DNA of 64,000 nt, from positions 2,984,434-3,048,433 of the forward strand of contig NZ_CP123991.1 of assembly GCF_029919255.1 (NCBI RefSeq), given 5' to 3'. The notes under the pieces are model-generated. The model had not been told where the DNA came from. It did not search any database and worked only from the letters and a program-made list of their open reading frames with translations. The position numbers and the translations under genes were made by a program. Shown one piece after another: positions 1 through 9,719 of this stretch (positions are counted from its first letter, which is position 1; each line of letters opens with the position of its first letter). This stretch comes from a cyanobacterium endosymbiont of Epithemia clementina EcSB (GTDB lineage Bacteria; Cyanobacteriota; Cyanobacteriia; Cyanobacteriales; Microcystaceae).

Positions 1-582
1 GGGGCTGCATCGGTAAGCCGACCATTTATGTTGTGGGTGGGGAAAGCCTTACCCCCAACTTCTGGAGAAGGGCTGCGTTACACTTCTACTCCTGTGCTAC
101 CTTTTGTTCAGCTTTCCACTAGTGTGACAGGAGTGGCCAGTCTTTATGGTAATGGTGATTCTCAACCTTCGATTTCAGGCAGTATTGGAGTCTCAGGACA
201 ATTGGGCAATTTTTCCCGTCCCTTTTTCGATTATACAGGGTTTAATCTTTCCTTTAGTCAGGCATTGCGCGGAGATCCTTCTCCATTTTTATTTGATCGT
301 TTTGCCGATCTCAAAACTATCTCTTGGGCATTAACCCAACAGCTGTATGGGCCTGTACGCTTTGGAGTTCAAAGCGCTTTAAATATCGATACTGATGATG
401 AAATTAACACGGATTTATTTCTTGAATATAGTCGCCGTACCTATAGTATTCTCCTCCGTTACAATAGCCGTCTTCAAGTAGGTTCTATCAGCTTACGAAT
501 TAGCGACTTTAATTGGAGTGGTGATCCAGGTCCATTTGATGGGACGGGAATTCGTCCAGTTATTCAAGGAGTTCCTCGCTAA
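1..582 (+). CDS. DUF3769 / LptD-like outer-membrane protein, C-terminal part
   Basis: The reading frame is open from the first base of the window, so the gene begins upstream and only its last 193 or so codons are seen; the ATG at 28 is internal. The visible part is rich in alternating hydrophobic/polar stretches with aromatic residues, as in an outer-membrane beta barrel, and ends in a Gly/Pro-rich tail (SGDPGPFDGTGIRPV) that I associate with the cyanobacterial DUF3769 family, whose members are distant relatives of the lipopolysaccharide-assembly protein LptD. The expected role is LPS insertion in the outer membrane. The assignment is by recollection of the family tail and is less certain than for the enzymes further on. 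The gene stops cleanly at TAA. Confidence 0.65.
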   Translation, partial: GAASVSRPFMLWVGKALPPTSGEGLRYTSTPVLPFVQLSTSVTGVASLYGNGDSQPSISGSIGVSGQLGNFSRPFFDYTGFNLSFSQALRGDPSPFLFDRFADLKTISWALTQQLYGPVRFGVQSALNIDTDDEINTDLFLEYSRRTYSILLRYNSRLQVGSISLRISDFNWSGDPGPFDGTGIRPVIQGVPR

Positions 583-880
583 TACTTTTCACTTTCAGTG
601 TGTTTATGATGATCAAAAAGTTTTGTCATGAGATTTTTCTAGAGGTGTCGTGTCTGAATCAAATTATGCTAAGCTGAGCATTCTAACTTGATTTATAGCT
701 ATAGAATCAAATGCTCAATTAAGTTTAATCAATGAGATTCTAACCTTAGAAAGACTTAACATTACCCATTATCACATTTTAAATGAGATTAAGAGGGGAA
801 CTGATATCAATATGTGAGTCACAATTTACTCTATATGAGATGAGAGCCCCAGGTGGGCATTGCCCACCCTACAATGCTGT
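583..880. other. Spacer between convergent genes
   Basis: About 300 bases between the end of the LptD-like gene and the end of the sigma-factor gene. No reading frame of note. It contains the short GC-rich palindrome listed separately at its right end; the rest is plain AT-rich sequence. Confidence 0.6.
852..868. terminator. GGTGGGCA hairpin after sigma-factor gene
   Basis: GGTGGGCATTGCCCACC is a near-perfect palindrome, GC-rich against the AT-rich surroundings, 12 bases past the stop of the sigma gene on the minus strand and about 270 bases past the LptD-like gene. Very similar GTGGGCA-type palindromes are scattered in genomes of related unicellular cyanobacteria, so this may be a dispersed repeat serving as a terminator. 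Confidence 0.5.
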
Positions 881-1765
881 TCATCCTGTTAATTCTTGAA
901 AGGGAACGGCTTTCCGTTTTAAGGTTCTCATGGCTCGATTGTTTAATTGTCGTACTCTTTCATGGCTTAACCCGCATTGTTGGCCAATTTCTTTGTAACT
1001 CATTCGTCTTCCATTTTGTAAACCATAACGTAAAGTGATAATTTCTCTCTGACTAGGAGGTAGATTGTTTAATAATTCATCAATTTTTGATTCAAGTTCT
1101 TTTTTATTTACAAAATCATTTGGTGATCTTGTTTCATCGGGTAGAATATCTTCTAATTCTGTATTATGTTCGTCCAGAACAATGTTTAAACTACGAGAGT
1201 TCGTTTTATAAGCAGCTTGGCTGACAGTTCGTAATTTCTCTAGAGGAATTTCTAGCTTTTGAGCTATTTCTTCTTCGGTAGGTTTCCGTCCTAATTCAAC
1301 AGAAAGTTCCCGCAGTGTTTTCTTGATTTTATTGAGACTATCGGTGATATGAATAGGAAGACGAATGGTTCGTGCTTGTTGAGCAATCGCTCGTGTAATA
1401 GCTTGACGAATCCACCAATAAGCATAGGTAGAAAATTTATAACCCCGATCAGGATCAAATTTTTCAACCCCTTGCATTAACCCAATACTTCCTTCTTGAA
1501 CTAAATCTAATAAAGATAATCCACGGTTTTGATACTTTTTAGCGATAGAAACCACTAAACGCAAGTTGGCTTTAACCATTTTTTGCTTAGCTTGTTCTCC
1601 TCTGTTGACTGTTTTTTGTTCTTCCGGAGTTAATTTTTCTTTGTCTAAAAAATACACCATTTCTTTCACCTGAGAAGCGAGGTTAAATTCCTCTTCAGGA
1701 CTTAGTAAAGGGGTTCGTCCAATTTCTTGCAAATAGATACGGATGCTGTCAATTGATTTAGCCAT
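881..1765 (-). CDS. Group 2 RNA polymerase sigma-70 factor
   Basis: A 294-residue alternative sigma factor of the SigA-like group 2 type that gives cyanobacteria their stress and dark responses. Region 1.2 lies at residues 5-35 ([18 protein letters not shown]). Region 2, which binds the -10 element and core polymerase, runs from about 65 to 130 with [18 protein letters not shown] and [17 protein letters not shown]. Region 3 is about 140-215. Region 4, with the helix-turn-helix reading the -35 element, is about 228-285 ([19 protein letters not shown]). No long acidic N-terminal region 1.1 is present, which separates it from the essential SigA. All regions look intact. I cannot decide safely between the SigB, SigC, SigD and SigE subgroups. 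The ATG start is followed directly by the family's usual N-terminus. Confidence 0.92.
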   Translation of the reverse strand: MAKSIDSIRIYLQEIGRTPLLSPEEEFNLASQVKEMVYFLDKEKLTPEEQKTVNRGEQAKQKMVKANLRLVVSIAKKYQNRGLSLLDLVQEGSIGLMQGVEKFDPDRGYKFSTYAYWWIRQAITRAIAQQARTIRLPIHITDSLNKIKKTLRELSVELGRKPTEEEIAQKLEIPLEKLRTVSQAAYKTNSRSLNIVLDEHNTELEDILPDETRSPNDFVNKKELESKIDELLNNLPPSQREIITLRYGLQNGRRMSYKEIGQQCGLSHERVRQLNNRAMRTLKRKAVPFQELTG

Positions 1766-2284
1766 TTTATGGTTAGTTTAGTTAGGATACGTCAGAAAAT
1801 ATTAAATCTGATACCTGGAGAGTTGGTTTAATTCTGGAGATGAAAGTAATTTCTATTGTCTTAACTGAATACTTGATGATGATATGTATTTTCCTGAGTC
1901 ACTTTAAATCGTTTTTCCATTCCCAACTTATTTTTGAGTAATGTTTATCTCGACGATCAACGATTTAATTCGAAGACTTGAATCAAGCCGTTGAGATAAC
2001 GGCTCGGCCCTGCGTTAACTTAATTCTCGCGTTAACCTAATCATATATACATAACTTAGCAAATTTTTTATGTTTTGTACAGAAGTCAAAGAGAATATCC
2101 TAGATTTTTATCAAAACATCATCCTCCTCAAATAAAGAGAAAGAGGGGAGCAATCAATTATGGCAAGAAAACAGAAATCAAGTAACTTTAAAATCTTCCT
2201 AAGACAAAAGATAGCTCTTAGAAAGACATAATATAAACAACTTTTATTTACTCTACAAAAATAGAGATTGGATTAGATTTACCC
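1766..2284. other. Spacer upstream of sigma-factor gene
   Basis: About 520 bases holding the promoter region of the sigma gene. A perfect 7-bp inverted repeat with a 5-base loop (AGCCGTT / AACGGCT) lies at 1986-2004, followed by two GCGTTAAC copies near 2012 and 2029. No coding frame is recognised. Confidence 0.5.
1986..2004. repeat. Small inverted repeat in sigma-gene upstream region
   Basis: AGCCGTT-GAGAT-AACGGCT, a perfect 7-bp stem, about 220 bases upstream of the sigma gene start (minus strand) and 280 bases upstream of the S4 gene's 3' side. It could be an operator or a leader hairpin; nothing else supports either reading. Confidence 0.35.
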
Positions 2285-3064
2285 CTATTGAAATCGGGTT
2301 AGTTGAATCCGATAACGTTGTTTTCTAGTAATAGCAACTTCCCCAACTTCTAAACGGCCTTTACCTCGGACAGTAATTAAATCCCCAGATTCAACAGTAT
2401 GGCTTGCCTGAGTAATGTCTTTCCAATTAACTCGTACATCTCCTGAATTAATTGCATTAGCCATTTTATTACGAGACATCCCAAAACCTGCTGAGGCGAT
2501 CGCATCTAAGCGCATAGACGCTTCTACAGTCGTCATTGTCTTGGTTTTGGGGGAATGGATTTTTAATTCACTTAATGTTATTAATTCGGTTGTCACCGGA
2601 ACTGAACGCACCTGAACAAGGGAAATTTCAAGAAATTTCGCCATTTCTGGAGCTACTATTAACTGTGCTCCCCGTTCTCCTAGTACTATGATATCTCCAA
2701 CCTTTTCGCGGACAATTCCTGCTCCTGAAATCGCCCCTAAGAAGTCTCGATGGTTAGCAGGATCAAATAAAAAGTTTCCGGCAACACACAGAGCAGCTAG
2801 TGGAATATCGGAAGTATTCAGAGAAATTTCAGGACGAGCTATACCCACTCGTTGCCGTTCTGCTTGAGGATAGCCTCCCCATGCTACAATTTCGACTTCA
2901 GTCAATTTTTTAAACAGTCCTTGAACTTCAGCGATGACAGGAGGACAAAGAAAGTCACTGACTACGACCTCCCAAGTTTTTAAGGCTATTTCCGCTTGAT
3001 CAACAATACGGGTAATCGCTTCTCGATTTTTGATCCCTTTTAATAATTTTTCTCTGGGTAACAT
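2285..3064 (-). CDS. Photosystem II-type S4 domain RNA-binding protein
   Basis: A 259-residue protein of the family annotated in cyanobacteria and plastids as photosystem II S4 domain protein, related to YlmH of Gram-positive bacteria. The N-terminal two thirds form the YlmH-like domain; the S4 RNA-binding fold is at about 182-245 (RLDAIASAGFGMSRNKMANA, then SGDVRVNW). The role in cyanobacteria is not firmly known; YlmH relatives act on ribosomes, so despite the name the protein need not be tied to photosynthesis. Length and both ends fit the family, and no damage is visible. The gene stands alone, divergent from nothing and facing away from the heptose genes upstream. Confidence 0.88.
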   Translation of the reverse strand: MLPREKLLKGIKNREAITRIVDQAEIALKTWEVVVSDFLCPPVIAEVQGLFKKLTEVEIVAWGGYPQAERQRVGIARPEISLNTSDIPLAALCVAGNFLFDPANHRDFLGAISGAGIVREKVGDIIVLGERGAQLIVAPEMAKFLEISLVQVRSVPVTTELITLSELKIHSPKTKTMTTVEASMRLDAIASAGFGMSRNKMANAINSGDVRVNWKDITQASHTVESGDLITVRGKGRLEVGEVAITRKQRYRIQLTRFQ

Positions 3065-3269
3065 GAACCATTAACCATTCACTATATTAGCTATATCCTT
3101 AGGTATTTTTAGAGTTACATTTTTCTAGAATTGAGGTGCTCTTATTTCTGAGTAATTAAAGATCTTTGAATCAAGATAATATACTCACTCTAATTCAATT
3201 GATCGACCACGATACGGCAAAGTGTCTTTGCTAGCAATGGATAAGCGCCAATTTAACCCCAAAAAAACG

Positions 3270-3590
3270 TTACCAGTTGCCCACTTCATTGCATAGCAAC
3301 GCCTCCCAAAATGGAATTAGCTGGTTTTCTTGTACATCCCAAGAGATCCACTTTGGTAATAAGATCAAACAAATACCCTTCAAAAAAACGAAGGAAACTA
3401 ACCAACATGCAATCATAATCGCTTGTTCTTTAACTTTACGATTGTGTATCAATGAAATAAACTCATCGACGGTTTCGTTTCCTTTTCCCAAAAGAGCAAG
3501 TTGACCAAAGGGAATGCTAGCTTTATCGATGACTGTATTGGTCTCTTCGGCTTTAATCCAATCTGAAACAACAACAATGGAATAGTTCAC
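3270..3590 (-). CDS. Short hypothetical protein, probably truncated
   Basis: 106 residues beginning MNYSIVVVSDWIKAEE, then a soluble segment (IDKASIPFGQLALLGKGNE) and one hydrophobic stretch at about 57-77. It resembles, from memory only, the N-terminal part of a cyanobacterial membrane protein that normally continues with further glycine-rich membrane helices. Here the sequence runs into NEVGNW and stops. A second frame over the next 100 bases continues openly through LPYRGRSIELE before stopping, which would fit a frameshift, but this is too short to prove it. I give no function. It could be a small functional leftover or a pseudogene. Confidence 0.4.
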   Translation of the reverse strand: MNYSIVVVSDWIKAEETNTVIDKASIPFGQLALLGKGNETVDEFISLIHNRKVKEQAIMIACWLVSFVFLKGICLILLPKWISWDVQENQLIPFWEALLCNEVGNW

Positions 3591-3645
3591 GATTAATGTA
3601 AGATCCAGTCAAAAATAAATTCAACAAACATAGAACGAATCTAAA

Positions 3646-4626
3646 TTATGAAAAAATAATTTGAGAACCTGGGGCATTGATTTTGACTGAAAGTACCTCA
3701 TGGTGGGTAAAAGTTTGCTTTAGGTTTTCATGCGATTCCGGAGGTGCAAAAAACAACATAAACCCTCCTGCCCCTGCCCCTAATAGTTTACCACCCCAAG
3801 CCCCTGATTCTCGACCTAATTTATAAAGATTATCAATTTCTGGGTTAGAAATTATAGTATCTAAACTGCGTTTAGCTATCCATGCTTGATGCAATAATTC
3901 TCCAAAAGCTGATAAAGGTTGATTAGTGGTTAAAATATCCCATCCTTGGTCGACCATTTTCCGCATTTTTTTTAGAATATCGATATTATTAGCAACCCGT
4001 TTTAACTGCTTAGCCACCACTTGGGATGCTTTGCGTTTAATTCCAGTAAAAACAATAAAAATATGAGATTCAAACTCTGCTAATCTTTGGGAAGATAGAG
4101 GAATTCTAGTAACAATTATATCTTCTTCAGTTCTAAACTCTATTAAGTTAAATCCCCCCATCGCTGCCATTAATTGATCTTGACATCCTACACGATCTTT
4201 AACTAAATAGCGTTCTACATAAATGGCTTCATAAGCTAAATCTAATGGCTTTACAAATTCCCCTTTAAAACTATGTAGTGCTTGGAGTAAAGATACCGTA
4301 AAAGCAGAAGAGGAACCTAACCCTGTAAACGCCGGTAAGTCAGCTACATTATGCAACTCAATATCCTTTTCTAAACCACAGAATTTTAAACATTGTTGAT
4401 AAACATTATGCTCTAATTCATCAACAGTTTTAACCAATTCTACTTTTCGGTAAGACACACGAATCAAATAATCAAACAAATGACTAGGAAATGGAGTTGC
4501 TGTAACATAAGAATACTTATCAATTGAAGTCGCTAACACTGCACCTCCATGTTGTAAAAAATATTCAGGATAATCGGTTCCGCCTCCAAAAAAACTAATT
4601 CTAACTGGTGCGCGTGAAATTAGCAT
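3646..4626 (-). CDS. hddA: GHMP-family sugar kinase, D-glycero-D-manno-heptose 7-phosphate kinase type
   Basis: A 326-residue GHMP-superfamily kinase. The N-terminus (SRAPVRISFFGGGTDYPEYF) is the substrate-side signature of the heptose-7-phosphate kinase/fucokinase branch; the ATP-binding GHMP loop is LPAFTGLGSSSAFTVSLLQA at about 97-116; the C-terminal GHMP motif is GAWGGKLLGAGAGGFMLFF at about 271-289. The expected reaction is ATP-dependent phosphorylation of a heptose phosphate at C1, giving the substrate for an activated nucleotide sugar used in surface glycans. It overlaps the upstream nucleotidyltransferase gene by 7 bases, so the two are translationally coupled. Substrate is inferred from the pairing and family; another hexose or heptose is possible. 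Intact by eye. Confidence 0.8.
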   Translation of the reverse strand: MLISRAPVRISFFGGGTDYPEYFLQHGGAVLATSIDKYSYVTATPFPSHLFDYLIRVSYRKVELVKTVDELEHNVYQQCLKFCGLEKDIELHNVADLPAFTGLGSSSAFTVSLLQALHSFKGEFVKPLDLAYEAIYVERYLVKDRVGCQDQLMAAMGGFNLIEFRTEEDIIVTRIPLSSQRLAEFESHIFIVFTGIKRKASQVVAKQLKRVANNIDILKKMRKMVDQGWDILTTNQPLSAFGELLHQAWIAKRSLDTIISNPEIDNLYKLGRESGAWGGKLLGAGAGGFMLFFAPPESHENLKQTFTHHEVLSVKINAPGSQIIFS

Positions 4627-5354
4627 GGGTTAAGTAGTTGGCTAAAGTTTTCTAAGATAAAAGCTTCTGCTCTGGGTAAAGTTTCAGGAGTTCCAATATC
4701 TAAAAAAGGAGCTTTAATTTGATGTACTTTAATTGATTTTTTTTTCTTGAGCAATGCCGGAAAAACGTCATATTCAAAACTTAGGGGAAGCTTTGATGGA
4801 AACTTCTCTAAAACTTGATGACGAAATAAATAAACTCCGCCGTTAATAATTCCTGCACCTTGGCATTTTTCAGCAAAACTTATAAGATTTTCTGATTTAT
4901 CAATCACTAAGGAACCATAACGAGAAGTGTCTTCTACAGATACCCCTAAAATCACTCCATCAACTTCATATTTATCTAAATAACTTATCATTTTGTTGAA
5001 TTGGGCAACGATTAGAGAATCTCCATTCATCACTAACCATGCATCAGAAGAAATGTTAGTTTGCTCAACTCCATTAAGAAAACCGCCTGCAGTTCCTAAC
5101 GGTTGTTTTTCTTGGCAACAATAAACCTCTATGTCTAGGACAGGCTGATTTTGAAAATGTTCCTCAATTACTTTTGATAAATAACCTGTTGAGATAATAT
5201 TTTTGGTGATCCCTTGAGATTTAAGATATCTTAAAATCCATTCTAAAAAAGGTTTATTAGCGACAGAAGCCATAGGTTTAGGCACGTTTGGAAGCAAATG
5301 TTTAACTCGCGTTCCATACCCTCCGGCTAGAATAACTGATGTAATCTTCCTCAT
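4620..5354 (-). CDS. hddC: Sugar-1-phosphate nucleotidyltransferase, heptose type
   Basis: A 244-residue nucleotidyltransferase of the GT-A-like NTP_transferase family. The nucleotide-binding signature is VILAGGYGTRVKHLLPNVPK at residues 7-26, with the catalytic Arg and Lys; the metal-binding acidic pair is in VMNGDSLI near 108-115. It would join GTP (or another NTP) to the heptose 1-phosphate made by the overlapping kinase, giving NDP-heptose for a surface polysaccharide. It is the first gene of the pair, ATG at 5354, and follows aroC by only 36 bases on the same strand, so the three may form one transcript. No isomerase (GmhA) or phosphatase (GmhB) is in the window. GTP as donor is family inference. 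Confidence 0.75.
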   Translation of the reverse strand: MRKITSVILAGGYGTRVKHLLPNVPKPMASVANKPFLEWILRYLKSQGITKNIISTGYLSKVIEEHFQNQPVLDIEVYCCQEKQPLGTAGGFLNGVEQTNISSDAWLVMNGDSLIVAQFNKMISYLDKYEVDGVILGVSVEDTSRYGSLVIDKSENLISFAEKCQGAGIINGGVYLFRHQVLEKFPSKLPLSFEYDVFPALLKKKKSIKVHQIKAPFLDIGTPETLPRAEAFILENFSQLLNPC

Positions 5355-5390
5355 GCTTCAACCATCAACATATTGACTATTAACCATTAA

Positions 5391-6479
5391 CTAAATCACT
5401 CCACATTGTCCCTGTTGACGCAAGAGATGATCACATAAGACTAAAGCGACCATTGATTCCACCATCGGAACAGCGCGAGGTAACACACAAGGATCATGTC
5501 TTCCCTTTGCAGCCAGTGTAGTTTCTTTGCCTATTTTACTCACCGTTTTTTGTTCTTTTCCAATAGTTGCTGTAGGTTTAAAAGCCACCCGAATAATGAT
5601 ATTTTCTCCGTTACTAATTCCCCCTTGAATTCCACCAGAATGGTTAGTAGTAGTGCGAATACTTCCACTTCCGTCGGTATAAAATTCGTCGTTATGTTCA
5701 CTTCCGGTTAATAGGGTCCCGGAAAACCCTGAGCCAATTTCAAAGCCTTTACTCGCTGGAAGAGACATCACTCCTTTGGCTAAATCTGCTTCTAACTTAT
5801 CAAAAACAGGCTGTCCTAGCCCTTTGGGAACCTTGCGCGCAACGCACTCAACTACTCCACCGACAGAATTCTTATCTCGTTGAGTTTGATTAATCAAATC
5901 AATCATTTTTTTTGCGGTTTCTTCATCAGGACAACGTACAATGTTGTTTTCTACTTCTTCTAGTGTAACTGTTGACGGATCAATGATACCTTCGAAGTTT
6001 TTTATCCGCTTAACATAACCGACAATTTCCACATTGGCTACTTGTTTGAGAATTTTTTTTGCGATTGCCCCGGCAGCCACTCGCCCAATGGTTTCTCTTG
6101 CTGAAGCTCTTCCTCCTCCTTGCCAGTTACGAATTCCATATTTCGCTTCGTAGGTTGCATCTGCATGGGAGGGACGGAATTTCATGGCCATTTCATCATA
6201 ATCTTGCGATCGCGCATCTTTATTTCGAACTAAAATAGTTATGGGGGTTCCTAGGGTTTTCCCTTCAAAAACTCCTGATATAATCTCACAGGTATCGGTT
6301 TCTTTCCGAGGGGTAGTAATCTTACTTTGGCCAGGACGACGACGATCCAAGTCAACCTGAACGTCAGCTTCGGATACTTCTAAGCGTGGAGGACAACCAT
6401 CAATAACAACTCCAACCCCTCCACCGTGGGACTCGCCAAAGGTGGTAATGCGGAATAAATGTCCAAAGGTATTACCCAT
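5391..6479 (-). CDS. aroC: Chorismate synthase
   Basis: A 362-residue chorismate synthase, the last step of the shikimate pathway: anti-elimination of phosphate from 5-enolpyruvylshikimate 3-phosphate with reduced FMN as cofactor. The start [19 protein letters not shown] carries the first PROSITE-type signature; [20 protein letters not shown] near 121-140 is the second; the third lies near 290-315 around [15 protein letters not shown] (start). Length is normal for the family. It supplies chorismate for aromatic amino acids, quinones and folate, so retention fits a reduced genome that still makes its own aromatics. Divergent from sir, with a 381-base shared upstream region; leads the heptose gene pair. 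Confidence 0.97.
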   Translation of the reverse strand: MGNTFGHLFRITTFGESHGGGVGVVIDGCPPRLEVSEADVQVDLDRRRPGQSKITTPRKETDTCEIISGVFEGKTLGTPITILVRNKDARSQDYDEMAMKFRPSHADATYEAKYGIRNWQGGGRASARETIGRVAAGAIAKKILKQVANVEIVGYVKRIKNFEGIIDPSTVTLEEVENNIVRCPDEETAKKMIDLINQTQRDKNSVGGVVECVARKVPKGLGQPVFDKLEADLAKGVMSLPASKGFEIGSGFSGTLLTGSEHNDEFYTDGSGSIRTTTNHSGGIQGGISNGENIIIRVAFKPTATIGKEQKTVSKIGKETTLAAKGRHDPCVLPRAVPMVESMVALVLCDHLLRQQGQCGVI

Positions 6480-6860
6480 GTAATGTAATGCCTGTTAACT
6501 AGTGTTTGTTAAGTTTGATGGTCTTATTCTCTAGTCTAAAGTAGGAAATAGCCAATAGGCAAGGTAAAGCAAGGTAAAAGTAAAAAAAGAGAAGTTAATT
6601 TATGGTAAATATTACAGAGAATAAAGAGTCTAAAAATATTTTTTATTTTAAAAAATAGTTGCTTCTCTATTAGAAAATTTCCCCTAATTTAGGGAAAATA
6701 ATTATATAAGTAATTCAAGGTAATGTCTGCATAAAAACCGTCATCTTTTTTAAAGAATTAGTAGGTATTAATAACGTTAAAATATAAGTATATAAACTAT
6801 AATCTAACTTAGCTTAAGGGCGAGAAGCTCCAAATTTGTTCCTCGTTTAATTTTATAGAA
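6480..6860. promoter_or_regulatory. Divergent upstream region of aroC and sir
   Basis: 381 AT-rich bases that must carry the promoters of both aroC (leftward) and sir (rightward). I see no clear GTA-N8-TAC NtcA site and no riboswitch-like structure. Confidence 0.45.
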
Positions 6861-8795
6861 ATGGTCAATACTTCAGTCTCACCCACCGGGAAAATATCTA
6901 AGCTAGAAGCAATTAAGGAAAAGAGTAACTTTCTAAGAGAACCTCTAGCTACAGAACTTTTAGAAGAGACGACTCATTTTACAGAAAATGCTGTTCAAAT
7001 TCTCAAATTTCATGGATCCTATCAACAGGATAACCGAGATAATCGAGTTAAAGGACAAGAAAAAGACTATCAAATGATGTTGCGGACTCGCAACCCTGGA
7101 GGGTTTATCCCACCTGAACTTTATCTAACCCTTGATCGCCTCAGTGATGAATATGGAAACCATACCTTACGGGTGACAACACGCCAGGGATTTCAACTTC
7201 ATGGTATCTTGAAGAAGAATCTTAAAGCGGCAGTGTCAGCAATTGTAAAAAATATGGGGTCAACCCTTGGAGCTTGTGGAGACCTCAACCGCAACGTTAT
7301 GGCTCCTCCTGCACCGTTTAAAAATCGCCCTGAGTACCAATACACCTGGGAATACGCTGAGAAAATTGCTGATTTGCTCAGACCTCAGACTGAAGCCTAT
7401 TATGAGATTTGGCTTGATGGAGAAAAAATCCTCAGTGTGGAAGAGTCCCCCGAAGTGGTGGCTGCCCGTCAATTTAATAGCAATAAAGCCATTTTTGCTG
7501 GCAAAGAGGAACCTATTTATGGGGAACATTATATGCCCCGTAAATTTAAATGTAGCGTCACTGTTCCAGGGGATAATTCCATTGATGTCTACACCCATGA
7601 TGTCAGTTTAGTGGTGATGACGGACAATGAGGGAACCCTGCAAGGATTTAACATCCTGGTGGGAGGTGGCATGGGACGCACCCATAATAAAGAAGACACC
7701 TTTGCAAGGATAGCTAACCCCATCGGCTATGTAGCTAAAGAAGATGTTTATGATGCATTAAAGGCCATTGTTGCCACTCAACGGGATTACGGCGATAGAG
7801 TTCAACGTCGTCACGCTCGCATGAAATATTTGATTAATGACTGGGGAGTAGAAAAATTCCGCGCTAAAGTTGAAGAATATTTTGGTAAGTCCTTACATCC
7901 GTTTAAAACACTTCCTGAATGGAAATATCAAGACTTTTTGGGCTGGAATGAACAGGGAGATGGTCATTTATTCCTGGGGATTTCAATTGAAAATGGTCGA
8001 GTGAAAGACGAAGGAAATTTACGACTTAAAACCGCCTTACGCCACATCACCGAACAATTTAGATTACCTATGCGGTTAACAGCTAACCACAACGTTATTC
8101 TTTATGAGATTGACCCAAGTCATCAAGAGGCGATTGAAGAGATTCTACAAGATTGCGGCGTAATTACTAATTCTCAAGAAATTGATGCTTTAACCCGTTA
8201 TTCGATAGCATGTCCAGCTTTACCAACTTGCGGGTTAGCCATTACTGAATCAGAACGCGTTCTACCTGGGATTATTGAGCGGATTAAAACAGTTTTATCT
8301 AAATTAAACATGGCATCAGAGGAAATTGTCATTCGGATGACTGGATGTCCCAACGGTTGTGCCCGTCCTTACATGGCTGAATTGGGATTTGTAGGAAGTG
8401 CGCCAAACACTTACCAAATTTGGTTAGGGGGAAGTCCTAATCAAACTAACCTAGCTGAACCTTACCTCCAAAAATTACTTGACAAAGACATAGAGAAATT
8501 TTTAGAGCCTCTATTTGTTTATTTTAAGCAAGAGAAGATAGGACAAGAAAGTTTTGGTCAATTTTGTCGTCGAGTTGGCTTTGAGTCTCTAAGAGCGTTT
8601 AGTAAAACTTATAAGCCCATAAAACCGCGTCGTATTCGCAAAAATCAACATCGGGTAAGTATTTCTGATGAGATGTTTGTTCAACTCAAAGCTGTATCAG
8701 AGACAGACAAACGACCGATGAATCAGATTGTTCATAAAGCGTTAGATGTTTATTTTAGTCAAGAAAAATTGGAGTCAATAGAGACAGAAGATTAA
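6861..8795 (+). CDS. sir: Ferredoxin-dependent sulfite reductase with ribbon-helix-helix-like tail
   Basis: A 644-residue assimilatory sulfite reductase that uses reduced ferredoxin to turn sulfite into sulfide for cysteine synthesis. The paired nitrite/sulfite reductase repeats are present ([15 protein letters not shown] and [12 protein letters not shown] in the first half). The four cysteines that hold the coupled 4Fe-4S/siroheme are at 451, 457, 496 and 500 (CPALPTC and GCPNGCARP). After the normal end of the enzyme fold, residues 588-644 add a basic linker ([10 protein letters not shown]) followed by [15 protein letters not shown] and [15 protein letters not shown], which has the strand-helix-helix pattern of MetJ/Arc-type DNA-binding domains. 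Whether this tail is general in cyanobacteria I cannot tell here. The ATG start gives the usual N-terminus. Confidence 0.93.
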   Translation: MVNTSVSPTGKISKLEAIKEKSNFLREPLATELLEETTHFTENAVQILKFHGSYQQDNRDNRVKGQEKDYQMMLRTRNPGGFIPPELYLTLDRLSDEYGNHTLRVTTRQGFQLHGILKKNLKAAVSAIVKNMGSTLGACGDLNRNVMAPPAPFKNRPEYQYTWEYAEKIADLLRPQTEAYYEIWLDGEKILSVEESPEVVAARQFNSNKAIFAGKEEPIYGEHYMPRKFKCSVTVPGDNSIDVYTHDVSLVVMTDNEGTLQGFNILVGGGMGRTHNKEDTFARIANPIGYVAKEDVYDALKAIVATQRDYGDRVQRRHARMKYLINDWGVEKFRAKVEEYFGKSLHPFKTLPEWKYQDFLGWNEQGDGHLFLGISIENGRVKDEGNLRLKTALRHITEQFRLPMRLTANHNVILYEIDPSHQEAIEEILQDCGVITNSQEIDALTRYSIACPALPTCGLAITESERVLPGIIERIKTVLSKLNMASEEIVIRMTGCPNGCARPYMAELGFVGSAPNTYQIWLGGSPNQTNLAEPYLQKLLDKDIEKFLEPLFVYFKQEKIGQESFGQFCRRVGFESLRAFSKTYKPIKPRRIRKNQHRVSISDEMFVQLKAVSETDKRPMNQIVHKALDVYFSQEKLESIETED

Positions 8796-9719
8796 ATTAC
8801 AAGACTTAAGTGAGAATTCTACTGGTGGGGTCGATTGAAAAATTGATCCTGCCGTGTTTCATGACCACTCAAAATGCTATAAATAAACAATCTAGCTTAC
8901 AACTTTACGAGGTAGGTTTTGGTCATAGTTTAATAACTATGAGATATACTCCTCAAGATAATGCTAACTAATAAATTCTTTGTCAATCCTTAAATCTAGC
9001 TAATATAGAAGGTGAGTTAACAGGAGATGATTCTGAACTATGACATTAGGTTTATTTGAGATAAAAGAATAAGGTGAGGAGGATTTTCTTAAAAATAAAT
9101 TTCTCTGATGACTCAATCAAGAAAATACATTACTGATTTCAGTTTTAGTGCCATCACTCAAAAGGTAAATGGTATTTAAATGAAGCAGGTTGTCAACGGT
9201 CTTATTAAAGAGATAAAAATCAAACTGATTACAGAATTAAATCTTATTTCTAAATCTCTAATTTATAGTTTTTATCAACATATAACTAATTATCAATTAT
9301 TCGTTAAATTGGTCATTATCGGTTAACAATAAATTTTGCAATATCATATAATAATATGTTTTAGTTTAGCAGTTTTCTAGTATCTTAGAATTAAGAATCT
9401 TATATATTAAGGCCCCTATTATTGATCAACAATTGGTATTAGTTGCAAATCTATTCAATAACGGACTATTGAAGGACTAGAAATTTAAGATAACAGTCAG
9501 CTTAACTCTTAATTTATGGGCTAAAGTGATTTAATATTTAGAAGGGAAAGATAGTTTTGATTATCTAACAAAAAAAGGGGCAATATTTGTCTAAACGCTA
9601 TCCATATATCTTAAGAACACAACGAAGAATTGACTATTAATTTATCTCAAGAAGAGTATAAGAATAACTTAAAAAAGAAGAGTAGTTTGTCTAAAAATTA
9701 TGTAATCGCCTTAACAAAC
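8796..9719. other. Decayed spacer between sir and the AIPR remnant
   Basis: About 920 bases with no intact gene. Short readable plus-strand fragments occur: from the ATG at 8861 (MTTQNAINKQSSLQLYEVGF...) into stops near 8970, and around 9107-9170 (TQSRKYITDFSFSAITQ). They look like pieces of decayed proteins, but I recognise no family. A weak hairpin with G-T pairs at about 8826-8848 could end sir transcription. Confidence 0.4.
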
